A stretch of 64,000 nt of DNA from Pochonia chlamydosporia 170 (GCF_001653235.2 NC_035792.1:4650001-4714000), one strand, 5' to 3'. Counted from the first letter of the stretch, positions 24,713 to 35,988 are shown. The notes: generated by a model not told the origin, from the letters alone. Translations and numbers: made by a program.

Positions 24713-25993
24713 CGGGTTCCCCTCCGTCGTCACCAACCCAACCCACATTCGATGTAGCTCGGCGGTCTGATAGGAAAGTTGCCCCGCCGTCAAGGTCTGG
24801 CACTGGGTCAAGTTCAACAACGGCTAGGCGGGGGCCCGGAGCACAGACTTCCAGGTACAACAATGAGGTCGAGTCGGCAGGTTATTAGTGGGTGCTTCGG
24901 AGCCAGGAGCTACAGCTTGGCCGGTTTATAGTGGGTCCACCTTCCATATGCCACTGAAGCTCTCTGCACATGTGAGTACTTGAGCTTTCCTATCAATCCG
25001 GTCAATTCATTGTCAAGTCTGGTTGGATTTGGATTTGTCACGTCTAGTGTATTCACATTCCGACTTCATTGGTTTGCCCGATGCGCGCCATCCTGAGACG
25101 AGTTCTGACAAGGCTTCCGAGACAGTCCAAGTTTTCGAACACGCTTTGTTGCCATCCTGGGCAAGCAATGTGCAGCGAGTTCAAGGAGCCCAGGAGAACC
25201 AATGAAGGACGCTCAGTCTTGAAGGAAGCATCTCCCCTTCTGGTGAGCAATGGTAGAAGGGGTAGCAGCAGCCATTCAGGAGGTCTGTTAAATACAGTCA
25301 GTACTGGTTGTTATTGAGGCGGGGTGGGAGTTGGTTGATGGGGTTTTGACCGCTGAGTTGATGCTGTCGATGATGACCTTGGCTGTTGCTACGTTTATTG
25401 CTGCGAGTTACTGCGAATCAGTTTAGTTCACGCTTGGATCTCGCCTTAGGTCGGGACACACTCTTATGTATGCTTTGATCGCGGAGTAGTTTAGGAGGTG
25501 TTTGGCATGCTTGCAACGGTTAACAGGCTTCGTGGCGAAGCGTAGACTGGCGCAGTATGTGACTTGTGAAACGCAGAGTGATGCTTGTGCAAATGACCAC
25601 TCAAATACCTAGACATATGAATGTGGTAGATGTGTAAGTTGGCTTGATGTCACTCACTCTCATTCTCATATTCGCTCACTTTCCAAGTTACTTGCTCCCA
25701 AGTCAACTCACTCCCGAGGCTTCAAATGTTGACTGCATGTCCTCCCAGCCGGCTTAGTTAAGCTTAACCAACCAACCAACGTTGAACCCACCAAACTGGC
25801 ACCTTTGACGCTGATCTTCCTCAGTCCTCACCCATCAATCTTACTACCCCTCGAAACAAAACATATTTCGCAGATCCATATCCGTAGTCAGGAACAAGTT
25901 AGTCCCCGGACATTTTTTTTCTTTTTCTTTTCTCTACGTAATTTTGCTCGTCTTCACACCGTCTCAAACTTGAATTGGCTCGTGTGCAATCGA

Positions 25994-26029
25994 TTGCCAT
26001 TGCCATTACCATTGCCCTTGCCCTTGCCG
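25994..26029 (+). repeat. Six TTGCCA-like hexamers in a probable 5' leader
   Basis: Units are TTGCCA, TTGCCA, TTACCA, TTGCCC, TTGCCC and TTGCCG, directly head to tail, about 210 nt upstream of the glycosyltransferase start codon. This is a short degenerate microsatellite. Confidence 0.7.
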
Positions 26030-26238
26030 ACGTTCAACGTCATTTTCGACCCAACAACTCACAACTCACAACTCGACGGCTTAGCGCCATGCACGAGCTC
26101 TAGCTCCAGCTCTGGCAAGCTGTCTTCAATGCTCACTACCTCCCACCAACGACTTCACCCCGTCCTACCTTCCCTCAGTCTGCAACCAACGTAAACGGGT
26201 TCGGCGTCCTCTTCTGGATAGCCACCCAAGTACGCGCC

Positions 26239-28611
26239 ATGGCCACGTCGCGCGGATGGCACCTTTGGCGCGATGACGAGGAAATGGCCAAAAAGGACGA
26301 CGACCTCTCGTCATCCAAGCATCCCAAGCATGCCACAGGTGCGCAATGGCAATCCGCACGAATGCCACGCCGCGCGTGGATGAAGCGCCTGGTCGCATAT
26401 GTCCTTGTCATCGTCGCCCTCGTATATCTCTTCAACCGATCCGGTTCTTCAGACCTGTATCCCTCGTCCAGGAGCAAGGGCAGGGGTTTCCCCAACACCG
26501 TTGAGGAAGCATACAACCAGCGCTTCGATCCTGGCAGGAGAACACACGTCGACCATGAACCCAAGGAACCATCGCATCCGCATCAACCGCCGCAGGCAAA
26601 ACCCGACGAGCAAGTGACGGTCGAAGCACCTCCAAAAGCGACTTCAGACGACGATAGCAAGGATGGCGACAAGGCTGATGCTGGTCAGATCAAAGCCCCT
26701 CCTAGATACGACGGCCCAATTAGGTATCCAGCGCTGGCATCAACTCTTCGAGCTATTACATCGACCGGTGGAACTTCGCTGAGGAATCGCAATGTTTTGT
26801 TTGCCGCCGCCAGTCTCAGAAGCTCTTCCACCTTGCTGCCCATGGCCTGCGAAATGGCCCTGGAGCGTGAGAGCTACGTTCACTTTATATTTCTGGGCAT
26901 GGCAGATATTGCGATACAGGACTTGCTCGAGATCAATGGCATTGACAAGACGTGCCCACTCATCGCACACGGTATGACCGCTTAACTTTTGACCATGGGG
27001 TGACCATGTACCTGACAATTCTTTAGACGGTCGCCCTGACCACTTTGAAACGTCGACGGAGAAGCGCATGTCCTTGGCTGTTGCGAAAGCAATGTGTATG
27101 TTAAAATACCCATATCTTTCCCCATGGTACCGGAGCTAGACTAATACTGCAACTGTAGATTTTGTGAATACCTACATGCACCCTCAAGCCATAGTCATAG
27201 ATTCAACAGCCGCAGAGGAAGACTACTTTCTCGGAGCAACCCGAGAGCATGCTTCCTCCTCTCAGTCTGCTCTCATCGAGCTGCCTGATCGTCCTAGAAC
27301 CAGCCTTGCTTGGATGTCCAAGCTGGATTCTGCAGCTCTGTCTGGTGAGTTGGCAATGAAGCAATAGTATCGAGACCTGGCGATTGACTTACTAACTGTT
27401 GTACTAGCTTGGAACAAGGTTCGATTTGACATTCTGATTCATGCAACACCAACGGGAACGGGAAATCTCAAAAGGCTGCTGAGATCCATCTCAAGGGCCG
27501 ACCTGGCAGGCATTCAGACCCCTCATATCACCATTGAGCTTCCATATGTCATGGAGCGTCCTTTGGAGGAATATCTCTCAAGTTTCAAGTGGCCGCGCCC
27601 GACACCACACGACGGACAGCAACCGCAAATGATTTCCCTCCGACGTCGAATTACGCGACAGCTAATGGAGGAAGACGACAGCTCGGTGCGCTTCGTCGAG
27701 TCGTTTTGGCCGACCGACCCATCAAGCTCCCATGTATTGGTCTTATCTCCTCATACAGAAATAACGCCTCAGTTCTTCCAATGTTTGACTCCCCGCCCCC
27801 TGCCTCCCTAACAGTTGATCCAGTTCTAACGAGCTGTCCAGATGTGAAATACTCGCTCCTGTACCAACTTCACTCCAAAGCCGCACTAATGGAAGACTAC
27901 GACGCAAGTCTCCTGGGCATAAGTCTGTCCGTGCCGACAACATCCATAGATGGAACCAAATCATTCACCCCTCCCAAACCTCCTCGCGGTGACAAGGAAT
28001 CATCGGGAGACACTGCCTTCTTATGGCAACGACCTAGCAGCGACGCCATGGTGTTCTTCGGCCAAAAGTGGATAGAACTACACCACTTTATCGCGCAGTC
28101 TCTCTACAAGAAGCGATCCACGTCGTCGACACCCGCGCTGCTAGCAAAGAAGCAGGTCAGCAAGCAGTATCCCGCGTGGCTGGAATACGCCCTGCAGCTC
28201 TGCCGCATAAGAGGGTACTTTACACTGTATCCGAGCCGAGAAACCGCCAAGGTCATCGTCGGCGTGCACAGCGATATCCGCGACACACCTGAAGAACACC
28301 AAAAGGACGCGCCGGGATCAACGTCGCCCAAAGACTTTTCCGATGAGGGCAACGAGCACTTTGATCCAATATCCCCGGTCGATATGCTGGAGACGCTGCC
28401 GCACAATGGTGAATTGCAATTACCCCGTGATATACCCTTGTTATCGTGGGATGGAAAGGCCGAGACGGAAGAGAACTTTGCCAAGGATGCAAGCGAGTAC
28501 GCTACCTTGTTCCGGAGGGAGGTTGGTGAGTGCGGTGAGGAATATCTGAAGAGTCGTCCTGTTGCGAAAAGATCGGCTCTGGACCTATTTTGTACGACTG
28601 GCAAGGCGTAA
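26239..28611 (+). CDS. Type II membrane glycosyltransferase-2-like protein
   Basis: Fungal protein of the kind annotated as glycosyltransferase 2; substrate unknown. Exons are 26239-26971, 27027-27095, 27159-27344, 27408-27782 and 27842-28611, 710 residues; introns 55-63 nt. One membrane segment at about residues 51-66 (LVAYVLVIVALVYLF) follows a basic cluster RRAWMKR, predicting an N-in, lumenal-out Golgi or ER type II topology. A Pro/Lys/Asp-rich stem (about 75-160) precedes the catalytic region. GT-A-like features are RFDILIHATPTGTGNLKRLLRSI and HVLVLSPHTEITPQFFQ, the latter where a metal-binding acidic motif would sit, though no clear DxD is seen. The fourth intron is required to join FFQ to YVKYSLL; without it the frame is lost. 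Confidence is high for the gene model, moderate for activity. Confidence 0.82.
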
Positions 28612-28923
28612 TGTGGTGTTTTGTATGGTGTTTGGCGTACTTTCTGGGCAGCGTGGAAATGTATCATAGCAAATGATTGTATACAACTTGGTGCAAGTAC
28701 ATATCAGCTAGTATGGACTTCATGTCACAGTGTTCATAACCTCAAGGGCAAGTTCATTACTGATCGTCAGGATGTTTCCCACATCATCTCCAGCAGTAGG
28801 CCAGACACATGCAACATATCATACCATATTATAACCCGAAATCACCAGTCCCATCTCAGCATGTCGAAAAAAAAGCCGCCAGTACTCATCACCCACTCAT
28901 AACACACCTTCATTTCCCATCCC

Positions 28924-29644
28924 TCACAAGCCCTCCGCCCGTTGCCGTATCCTCGTAACAACCAGCAACACCACACTCGACCCAATAATACAAAACGCCA
29001 ACACCCCCAAAATCTACCTGCATCAGCTAACCAATCTTCACACTCCGAAGCGAAAAACTCACCAACTGCGTCCGCCAGCCTGTCTGCACAATGGCCGCCT
29101 TCTCGCTATACTTGTTCACCGTTTCTACCAAACCATTAGTTCACATCTTCCCTGGAACACAGCACATACTAATGTAGTTCGCCAATCCCAACACCAGCAT
29201 CACAACACTTAAAATCCAGAACACTGCGCCGAGGGGCTTCGACACACGGCGCTCCAAGTCTGTGGGCTTTGAATTCAGATGGAATGACAGTGTGATGGCG
29301 ACGGATAAAACGGTCATGAATACCGATAACCGGAGGTATGATAGAAACGCTACAAATTAGCTTGATTAGCTAGGGGAGGACAGGAGAGGTACTTCGTTCG
29401 TTGGCGCAGTGGTCGCGTGCGTCGCTCGTTTCATTTTCGAAGAGGAGAGGTCCGAAGACAGGCCAGGTCCAGAATGCGGATGCTGCTGCGCTGGAACTGC
29501 GTCTGTTAGTTGGGTTGCTGGGGGGGGGGGGAGGGAGACGAACCCTATGTCGCTGACTTGGATGGGCGTTGTGAGATGGGGTGTGCAGCATTTTATGGTG
29601 AGGTCTTCGTCGTCGATGCGGGTTGCTGGCGTGGGCGTGACCAT
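28924..29644 (-). CDS. DUF202 (YidH-type) small membrane protein
   Basis: Small integral membrane protein of unknown function, 180 residues. Five exons on the minus strand: 29644-29544, 29502-29393, 29349-29170, 29124-29063 and 29013-28924; the introns are very short (41, 43, 45 and 49 nt). The hallmark ERTFLSYLRLS is formed only when exons 2 and 3 join. Three hydrophobic segments follow: SVFMTVLSVAITLSF, GAVFWILSVVMLVLGLA and LGVLAFCIIGSSVVLLVV. The N-terminal half is polar and includes ARDHCANER. Intron 1 holds a 12-nt homopolymer (29520-29531, C on the sense strand). The same domain occurs in fungal Vtc-related proteins and bacterial YidH, but no SPX or VTC domain is present here. It is convergent with the glycosyltransferase (312 nt apart). 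Confidence 0.88.
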
Positions 29645-29876
29645 TTTGATGTGGGTGAGTGAGGGTGAAGGTGGTGATGCGGGATGCAAATTTGGGATGG
29701 CGTCATGGGGAAGGATGAAGGAAGCTAGTGGGTGATAACTACGGCTCTACTGGATGGAGTGTATTGTGTATTGGAATGTATGCTAATGAATGCAAGAAAA
29801 TAATGCATTTATTCTATTTACTGTATGATTGACGGTAATATTTCCTCCTTTCTAACTCAACTCCAATGCAATATTG

Positions 29877-31820
29877 TCACGCAAATCCCCACACATCGAA
29901 CCATCGTCGCTCATCGTGTCCCAACGGCCCATCTAACCTCCCAAACCTCGCTCTGCGACCGGTATTCGCCTCCGGCAAACACATCCACTCCCGCACACAA
30001 TCCGGCACCTCCTCCTTCACATGGGCAATACAAATCAGCGCCTGCCGCTCCGTCAACCCCTCGATAACAACATTCCCCTTCTTTGCAATCTCACTCTCGA
30101 CAACATCGCCTGAGACATATGTCTTGCTCTCCCCGTCCGTCAAGAACAAAGCGCACTTATCGCGGACTGCGTCGTCCATCCCGCTGAACGCCTCGTCCAA
30201 AACGACCACATCGGGCCCTTTAATCATGGATCGTATGAATAGTGCGACGCGTTGCGCCGAAAAGGATATCTCGCCAAACATGTACTCATCCGCCCATGAC
30301 AGATCCTCATCTTGTGCGTGTGAAGCAGAATTCGGTCGCAGTTCGGGTGCGAACCAACGCAGTGCGGCGTCAACTTTTTGCCTGGCGTTGGCATCGAGTT
30401 TTGGCGGCGTGCCGAACGTAGCGGACCATGCGTTCTCGATGACCTTGCGGATCGTGTGGCTTCGGGGCATGTGTTGGTGGACTTCGGGGCTGGAGTGTCC
30501 GATGCGGGATTGGATATCCCAGAAGGTGAGCGGCTTCATGCCCGATCCAGGCTCTGGGAGACGACTGCGGCCAAAGAGCTTGATGGGCATGGAGTATGTT
30601 TGTGGGTGGTCAGATCCGAGGAGTGACACGATGGTCGTTTTGCCAGAGCCGTTGGGCCCAAAGACGCCCCAGCGCTCGCCTCTTCTAACCGTCCAGATGA
30701 GACCGTCCTTGGGACCTTGTGGTGTTTGTTGTGTCCAGTTTCCCAGAGCAACCTTGTCACCGTATTGTACGCGGCAGCCGTCCATTTCAACGAGTGGCTC
30801 TGCGTCAGGGTTCACGGGATTCAATGCGTGCTCATTGTTCTCACTTCCACTCGTTTCTGAAGCAGAACGCACGTTGGATCCCAAGACTCGCCCAACTTCA
30901 GAGAGCGTATGGATCGGAAGCTTGTCATCCTCCAACAGTCCGCCGAGCTTCACCCCCTGGACATACTTCCTCAGTCCATCCAACACCACCTCCTTTGGTC
31001 CCATTGACCCAACCTGGCAATCACTCCTCAAGTAAATCAAATGCGTGATCCACTCCGGCAATGGATCCTGCGGTCGCGCGCTCATCACCAGCCTCGGACT
31101 CGCCTTCTCTGCAAGCGACTGCAACAGTGGGCTCAACCCCGACACCGTAGGCGGATCGAGGCCCATAAACGGCTCATCCAGCAGTAAAACCTCAGGTCTG
31201 GTGAGCAACGCTCGAGCAATTCTTGCTCGTCTGCCCTGTCCGTTGCTCAAAAACGTCACAGGCAGATCCAGCAAATGATCCAGCCTTAAATCCTTCACCA
31301 CCCTGTTCAGCAACTCCGTAGATATACCGCCATCATCGTCTCCCCCCAGCGGTGCCTTGAGCGGATTCAACTCCGTATTCCCCAGTAAAAAGTCTCTCAA
31401 CGAGAAATCAGTAATCTCCCTCCTGGACTCGTATCGAGCGGACAAATATGCCGACGTAGTCACACTGCCGCCCAATCCTCCCCCCGTAGCTTCTGCATCG
31501 AATCCAACATATCGAATAGCCTTCTGTGGGCTTCTCAGCCGAGAAGACACATCTTCTCCAGATAGGTACGGGTACGACCGGGCGGTAGGCGGTTCGCAGA
31601 GCAGTCTCCCTCGGAGGATTTGAAGAAAGGTCGTCTTTCCAGAGAGTGACGGCCCGACAACACACCAATTGTGTGGCTGGAGGGAAGCAGAAGGTAGGTC
31701 AAAGGATAATTCGTTGAACAAGGAGGGATTGGCATGGGACGACTGAGAATTTGGATGTTGTCGGTAAAAAGTGCCTTTCGCAATGCGAATGATGGGCAGT
31801 CGAGAGGGCACGGATCTCAT
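29877..31820 (-). CDS. Soluble twin-cassette ABC ATPase (yeast YDR061W / ModF-like)
   Basis: Protein with two ABC nucleotide-binding domains and no membrane segment, so not itself a transporter; resembles yeast YDR061W and bacterial ModF. Single exon, 647 residues from the ATG at 31820 (an upstream GTG extends the frame by nine codons). First cassette: Walker A GPSLSGKTT, signature LSNGQGRRARIARAL, Walker B VLLLDEPFMGLD. Second cassette: Walker A GPNGSGKTT, Walker B DVVVLDEAFSGMD, but its signature is degenerate (ISFSAQRVALF rather than LSGGQ). The N-terminus (MRSVPSRLPIIRIAKG) is basic and could be a mitochondrial signal, unproven. It is divergent from UMP1 (473 nt between start codons). Family placement is good; cellular role is unknown. 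Confidence 0.85.
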   Translation of the reverse strand: MRSVPSRLPIIRIAKGTFYRQHPNSQSSHANPSLFNELSFDLPSASLQPHNWCVVGPSLSGKTTFLQILRGRLLCEPPTARSYPYLSGEDVSSRLRSPQKAIRYVGFDAEATGGGLGGSVTTSAYLSARYESRREITDFSLRDFLLGNTELNPLKAPLGGDDDGGISTELLNRVVKDLRLDHLLDLPVTFLSNGQGRRARIARALLTRPEVLLLDEPFMGLDPPTVSGLSPLLQSLAEKASPRLVMSARPQDPLPEWITHLIYLRSDCQVGSMGPKEVVLDGLRKYVQGVKLGGLLEDDKLPIHTLSEVGRVLGSNVRSASETSGSENNEHALNPVNPDAEPLVEMDGCRVQYGDKVALGNWTQQTPQGPKDGLIWTVRRGERWGVFGPNGSGKTTIVSLLGSDHPQTYSMPIKLFGRSRLPEPGSGMKPLTFWDIQSRIGHSSPEVHQHMPRSHTIRKVIENAWSATFGTPPKLDANARQKVDAALRWFAPELRPNSASHAQDEDLSWADEYMFGEISFSAQRVALFIRSMIKGPDVVVLDEAFSGMDDAVRDKCALFLTDGESKTYVSGDVVESEIAKKGNVVIEGLTERQALICIAHVKEEVPDCVREWMCLPEANTGRRARFGRLDGPLGHDERRWFDVWGFA

Positions 31821-32293
31821 TGTGCTTGAGCGTGGCAGGAGAGCCACAAGCTATGGCTGACAGAACACTTCACATTCGTCCTTGTGGACTCAAAAACAGC
31901 TACAATTGTAAGAGACTAGTCTTTTGATAAATGAAATAAGTGTGACTCAGGCTGGATTGAAATGAAGCGAGTTCGGTATGTCTGGTAATACCCGGGATTA
32001 ATTGGCCTGGACATGCCAAAGTCCGGGGTCGGCATGAAGTCAACGACCATAGGTACGTACCTTTTTGCCCACATGCACCCACTCAAAGCGCAGCAAAGCC
32101 AACCAACAAACGCGAGGCTACTCGTAGCCTAAAGGCAGCTCCAAGCTTCATCATCACTCCCAAACACCATCACCGACAATCCAACACCATCGCAGCTCGC
32201 ATCGCCAACCTCCCCCACGCTACACAGCTACATCAACACAAACAATCGCCCGCACACAATCCATCGCACAATCCTTTCCCTCCAACCGCCAAG

Positions 32294-32796
32294 ATGGTAA
32301 GCTCCTCGCCCTCTCCTCCCCATCCCAGCTAACATATTCACAGTCGATGCGCATCGTGCCCGCCAACTCCAACCCCGACTCCTTCACCCACACATCACAC
32401 ATCTCATCCGCCCCCTCCGCGCCCGGCGTCCACGACACACTCCGCCATGGCGTCGGCCAGTCGCCCTACGACGCGGCCAGCAACAAGCCCTCGTCCGCTC
32501 ACCCCCTCGAAGCCCGTCTGAAGAACTGGGAGGCCACGCAGGAGGCTGTCCGCATGGAGTCACTCCGCCGTACGTTTGGCATCGCTGAGCCCGTCCGTCG
32601 AGCCATGGAGCTCAAGATTGTGAGGGATGGCGAGTGGCGACCTTTGGCTCTGGGAAACAACTTGGCCAGCGTGCATGAGGATATTTTGAAGGGTCGGGAA
32701 GATACGATTACCTGGGAGGATGTGTTTACCGGCGAGGAGATGAGAGGTGTTACTGGGGTCCATGATGAGATGGAGAAGAAGCTCAAGATTCAGTAA
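32294..32796 (+). CDS. UMP1: Proteasome maturation factor UMP1 (POMP)
   Basis: Chaperone of 20S proteasome half-mers, trapped and degraded when the particle matures. Exon 1 is the ATG alone (32294-32296); a 47-nt intron (GTAAGC...CTAACAT...CAG) separates it from exon 2 (32344-32796), giving 151 residues beginning MSMRIVPANS. A second in-frame ATG at 32347 would lose only two residues. Family features are the polar N-terminus, HGVGQSPYDAA, HPLEARLKNWEATQEAVRMESLRRTFGIAEPVRRAMELKIV and the acidic amphipathic C-terminal half. It is divergent from the ABC ATPase. No exact yeast-type proteasome element (GGTGGCAAA) was found upstream. Confidence 0.95.
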
Positions 32797-33884
32797 TCGA
32801 GCAATGACGACGGTTTGGGAGATTCGGGTAGATTTGGTGGGTGAGGGACGCAAATTAGATTACGTGTACTACTATTACGACACAATAAAATAAATCCTGG
32901 GATATAATTTACGTATACGCACCATGGTTAGAGATGCTGACGGCATACCTCAAATAAGGGATCGACGGCCTTGGTCGAGCAAAGGATACGCTCTGGCAAG
33001 GTATCAAGATCCCGCTTCTTGGGGCTTAGGATACGGCACCGAGTACTGCTATGTTTCGGCGGGATACCTAAGAACATTTTGTCTTCATATGCACCATGTT
33101 TTTATACATAGCTCGCTGCATCAATACTGTATCCGCATATGCACCATGTTCTTATATGGCTCGCTGCATTATTACACGTTCAGATACACCAAGACATGTT
33201 ATGACAGGGTGAATACGCCCTGCTGCAGAATACAAATCACCAAGGGGAAGGGAAAACACTTGGCTGCAAGTATACAAGAACAGCAGTGAATGGCTGCAAT
33301 TCCTCTATCCTGTTATAGACAAGGCCAAATCCCAAGGGCCAGCGCTGGTTGGGTCTATACCCAACATTTTAAACAAATATATAACAAAGGCCCCTGAGAA
33401 AAGGGTTGAAAAATGTTAAAATGAACAATCATTTATACATGATGATGCGCCGATGTTGACTCCAGTTATCCCTTCGTTCTTCCATTCCACAGTGTCTGTC
33501 CCATCAATCGATCGCTGCTTTCCAATTCCAAATAAAATGTAATCCCAACACGGTGCGCTGGATATCAAAATGAGTGTGTCTGTTGATTGGTTTGTTCTGG
33601 CTGTGATGTGGCTGCCAAATAGCAATGCCACTGACTCTCGGCAGGTCGGTAAGCCCGTTCGGTTTCTCAACAAGCCAAGGACGCCGTTTTCAGACGTCCC
33701 TGGCCTTTGTCGGTGCGACATTCATCTCGTCGTCGAAAATGTACAATGTCGACGTATGCTCTGCCTTTCCGACAGGCTGCGATAAATACCTCGAGCCGGC
33801 ACAAATGCAAATAAACACGCATCTAAACGTGGTGGCTAAGCGGATGTTCCGCAAAAATCGCAAAGGATGACGACGGCCAGCCGC
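32797..33884. other. Intergenic region between UMP1 and the UBL3-like gene (convergent)
   Basis: Both flanking genes end here. AATAAAATAAA near 32884 may help UMP1 3' end formation. An imperfect direct repeat (33086-33127 and 33136-33175) is the main structure. A 121-codon open frame at 32924-33289 is not supported. Confidence 0.6.
33086..33175. repeat. Imperfect direct repeat, about 42 nt with 50-nt period
   Basis: Copy 1 at 33086-33127 and copy 2 at 33136-33175 share CATATGCACCATGTT, TTATA and GCTCGCTGCAT blocks with a few substitutions and a two-base length difference. The 50-nt period is not a multiple of three, so it is not a protein repeat. Confidence 0.8.
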
Positions 33885-34754
33885 TCATAAGATGACGCAG
33901 CACATTCCGCCTGATCTGGATCGCTGTCCATCTCCGCTCCCGGCTGGAAGGCTCTTGCTTCCAGACTTTGGCTCTTCTTCGTCCAAGTCCTGGGGACGAA
34001 TGCTCATGTGGACCACGTTGGGGCTCTCTGTGCTGAACTGATACTCTGTCATATGAATTAGATAATGCCTCAAAGGTCACACCATGATATGTAGAATTGA
34101 CTTACTCTTGAGCTGTTCCTTGTCATCCAATAGCTTTCCGAAATGAATCAGTCTTATGCTGCTGGGACTAGCAGGTTTGGCCTCCCAATCATTTCTCCAT
34201 TCTCGCAGGATGAGCTCTTTCAGAGTGTAGATGCTGATGCTAAACGGATCTGGTTGTCCAGATTCCGTTTCGTCGGGCATGGCTACATTCCTCCTCGTGA
34301 GATACTTGGCATCTATCTTATAAGGGTGGCGGCTTCCTGACGTCAAAAGTAGAGTAATGTTGCAGACAGGACCGTCTGACTGTCCAGGGGTGGCGTTAAT
34401 GTCATCCTGCGCTGGTCCAATTGCCAGAATTGAATCACTCCTCTCTTTTGTCGGCGGCACAGGTGCTCCTTCTTCCTTCTCTTTACCCTTTGATGTGATC
34501 TCAGCATTGTCCTCCTGTGAGGTGCTGTGCTGTTCGGCATCAGCGGGGGTGGTCATCGACGCCGCCGATGGGTCGGATACGACATTTTCGGTCCGCTTGG
34601 AGGCATCAACGACAGTCTTTGGCTCTTCGGCCGGGGCAGTTCCTTGGGCCATGTTTTCCATCGGGACAGCGTCGTTGGGCTGGTCGAGTCGAGTATTTTC
34701 AGCGGGAATGCTCGTGGTTTTGTCGTTGTTGCCACCGCTCATGGTCGGGTCCAT
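33885..34754 (-). CDS. UBL3/MUB-type membrane-anchored ubiquitin-fold protein
   Basis: Ubiquitin-like protein attached to membranes by a lipid. Exons 34754-34106 and 34045-33885, 269 residues from MDPTMSGG; the open frame extends further upstream but without an ATG. Residues 1-150 are Ser/Thr/Glu-rich and probably disordered. The ubiquitin-like fold starts near CNITLLLTSGSRHPYKID, continues through TLKELILREWRNDWEAKP and SSIRLIHFGKLLDDKEQLK, and is finished by exon 2 (NVVHMSIRP). The C-terminus is GGMCCVIL, the same CCVIL ending as animal UBL3; the CaaX box with terminal Leu predicts geranylgeranylation, and the neighbouring Cys could be palmitoylated. Animal UBL3 directs proteins to extracellular vesicles and plant MUBs bind E2 enzymes; the fungal role is unknown. 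The N-terminal extension is much longer than in the roughly 117-residue animal protein. Confidence 0.86.
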
Positions 34755-35103
34755 GGAATTGCGCAGCGCAGCGGCGAATAGAGAGACACTAGGGGCCGCA
34801 GGGTGGCTGTATGTCAGGTTCCTGCACCAGGCAAGCAAACGCAGCACAGGCGTGAGAGATGACGCTGAAAGAGATCAATTCATATACGGCTCCAAGGATA
34901 ACGGTCGTCCAGTTGAACCTGAGCGATAAAACGACGTCGGATGTCCTCGGAAGCCACTGGTGAGATGATAATGTAGACGTCAGGTCGAACAAGTCCAAGA
35001 TCGACTAGCAAGCAGGAGGACCAGACCAGACTCGCCGGACCAGACGGGAGTGGGGGGAAGGACGGAACACCGGCTGTGGACTGAAGTGGATTGGACTGGA
35101 CCA

Positions 35104-35129
35104 GGACTGGGACTGGGACTGGGACTGGG
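35104..35129. repeat. GGACTG hexamer microsatellite
   Basis: Four perfect head-to-tail GGACTG units with partial ends lie about 350 nt upstream of the UBL3-like start codon, in its probable promoter or leader. Confidence 0.85.
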
Positions 35130-35988
35130 GAGAGAGGACAGAAGGCGCTCGCTCGCTCCAAGTAATCAACTCAGCCCGTGACCCTAGAGTGTGGTGATAT
35201 TTGTAGGAATATGCCAGATTATGGGCCAGGTGGTGTTGCGATTTAAACTCGATATCTCCCCATGCGTCACAAGTCTAGTCGGTGATGAAATAGGACAATG
35301 CACTCACTGGCACTCAAACGTGTTCCAGAGGTAGCCAAAGTGACAGAAGCAGAAAAAGCCAAGAGTGTGTGCAACGTGGCTATGATCCAACGTTGAAAGA
35401 CAAAGCCTCGTGTGTGTGCTGACTCGCCAGCGCCCGGTTCCCTTCCCCGTGGATAAATGCTGAAAAGTATTTGATGGTCAGACAAGCAGCCAAGCTGGGT
35501 GCACCAGACCTGACCAGACCTGACTTGCTTGGTCGACAAAAGCTAGTAATCTGGCTCCTGGCCTCTTTCGCTCTTTGGCTCCAGCCCAACGCCCCAATGC
35601 CCAGATGGTCAACAGGAGTCCAGCGGTTTGCCAGTCCGGGGATGGTGGACAGCGGCCTTGATTGGACACGTCTGTGCGATACCGTCGTCTTGAGGTCTTG
35701 ATGGGGAGACGGACCCGTTGGGTGAGCGGGTCTGTTGGAAGCTAATGCGGCGAGCAAATAATAAGTGCGTTGCAGGACAAGGCGGCGCAGCCTGTTTGCC
35801 TGACTGTCTGTCTGATGGTCTCCTGCTCTCGATACCTGAGACAACCAGACGGGAGCCAGACGGGTACGAAGATACTGACACGAAGGGGTCGGGCTGTCTG
35901 ATGCGGACCGACAGTGTGAGACCCTGGTGATGCTAATCAATGTGGCGTGTGGCGAGAGCAAGCTAGGACGAGGGCGGATGTTGTATTG

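Larger units (their letters stand above)
24530..26238. promoter_or_regulatory. Divergent intergenic region, SYO1 / glycosyltransferase gene
   Basis: No gene supported. It contains the poly(dA:dT) tract near SYO1 and, near the right end, a pyrimidine-rich leader with a hexamer repeat at 25994-26029 (six TTRCCN units). Both flanking genes point outward, so promoters for both must lie here. Confidence 0.55.

Noticed and set aside
32040..32080. Possible proteasome-associated control element upstream of UMP1
   Set aside because: Only TTTGCCCAC is present, not TTTGCCACC or its complement GGTGGCAAA.
32924..33289. 121-codon frame with a good start context (CACCATGG) downstream of UMP1
   Set aside because: It runs through a 50-nt-period repeat that shifts frame between copies and has no recognisable domain.
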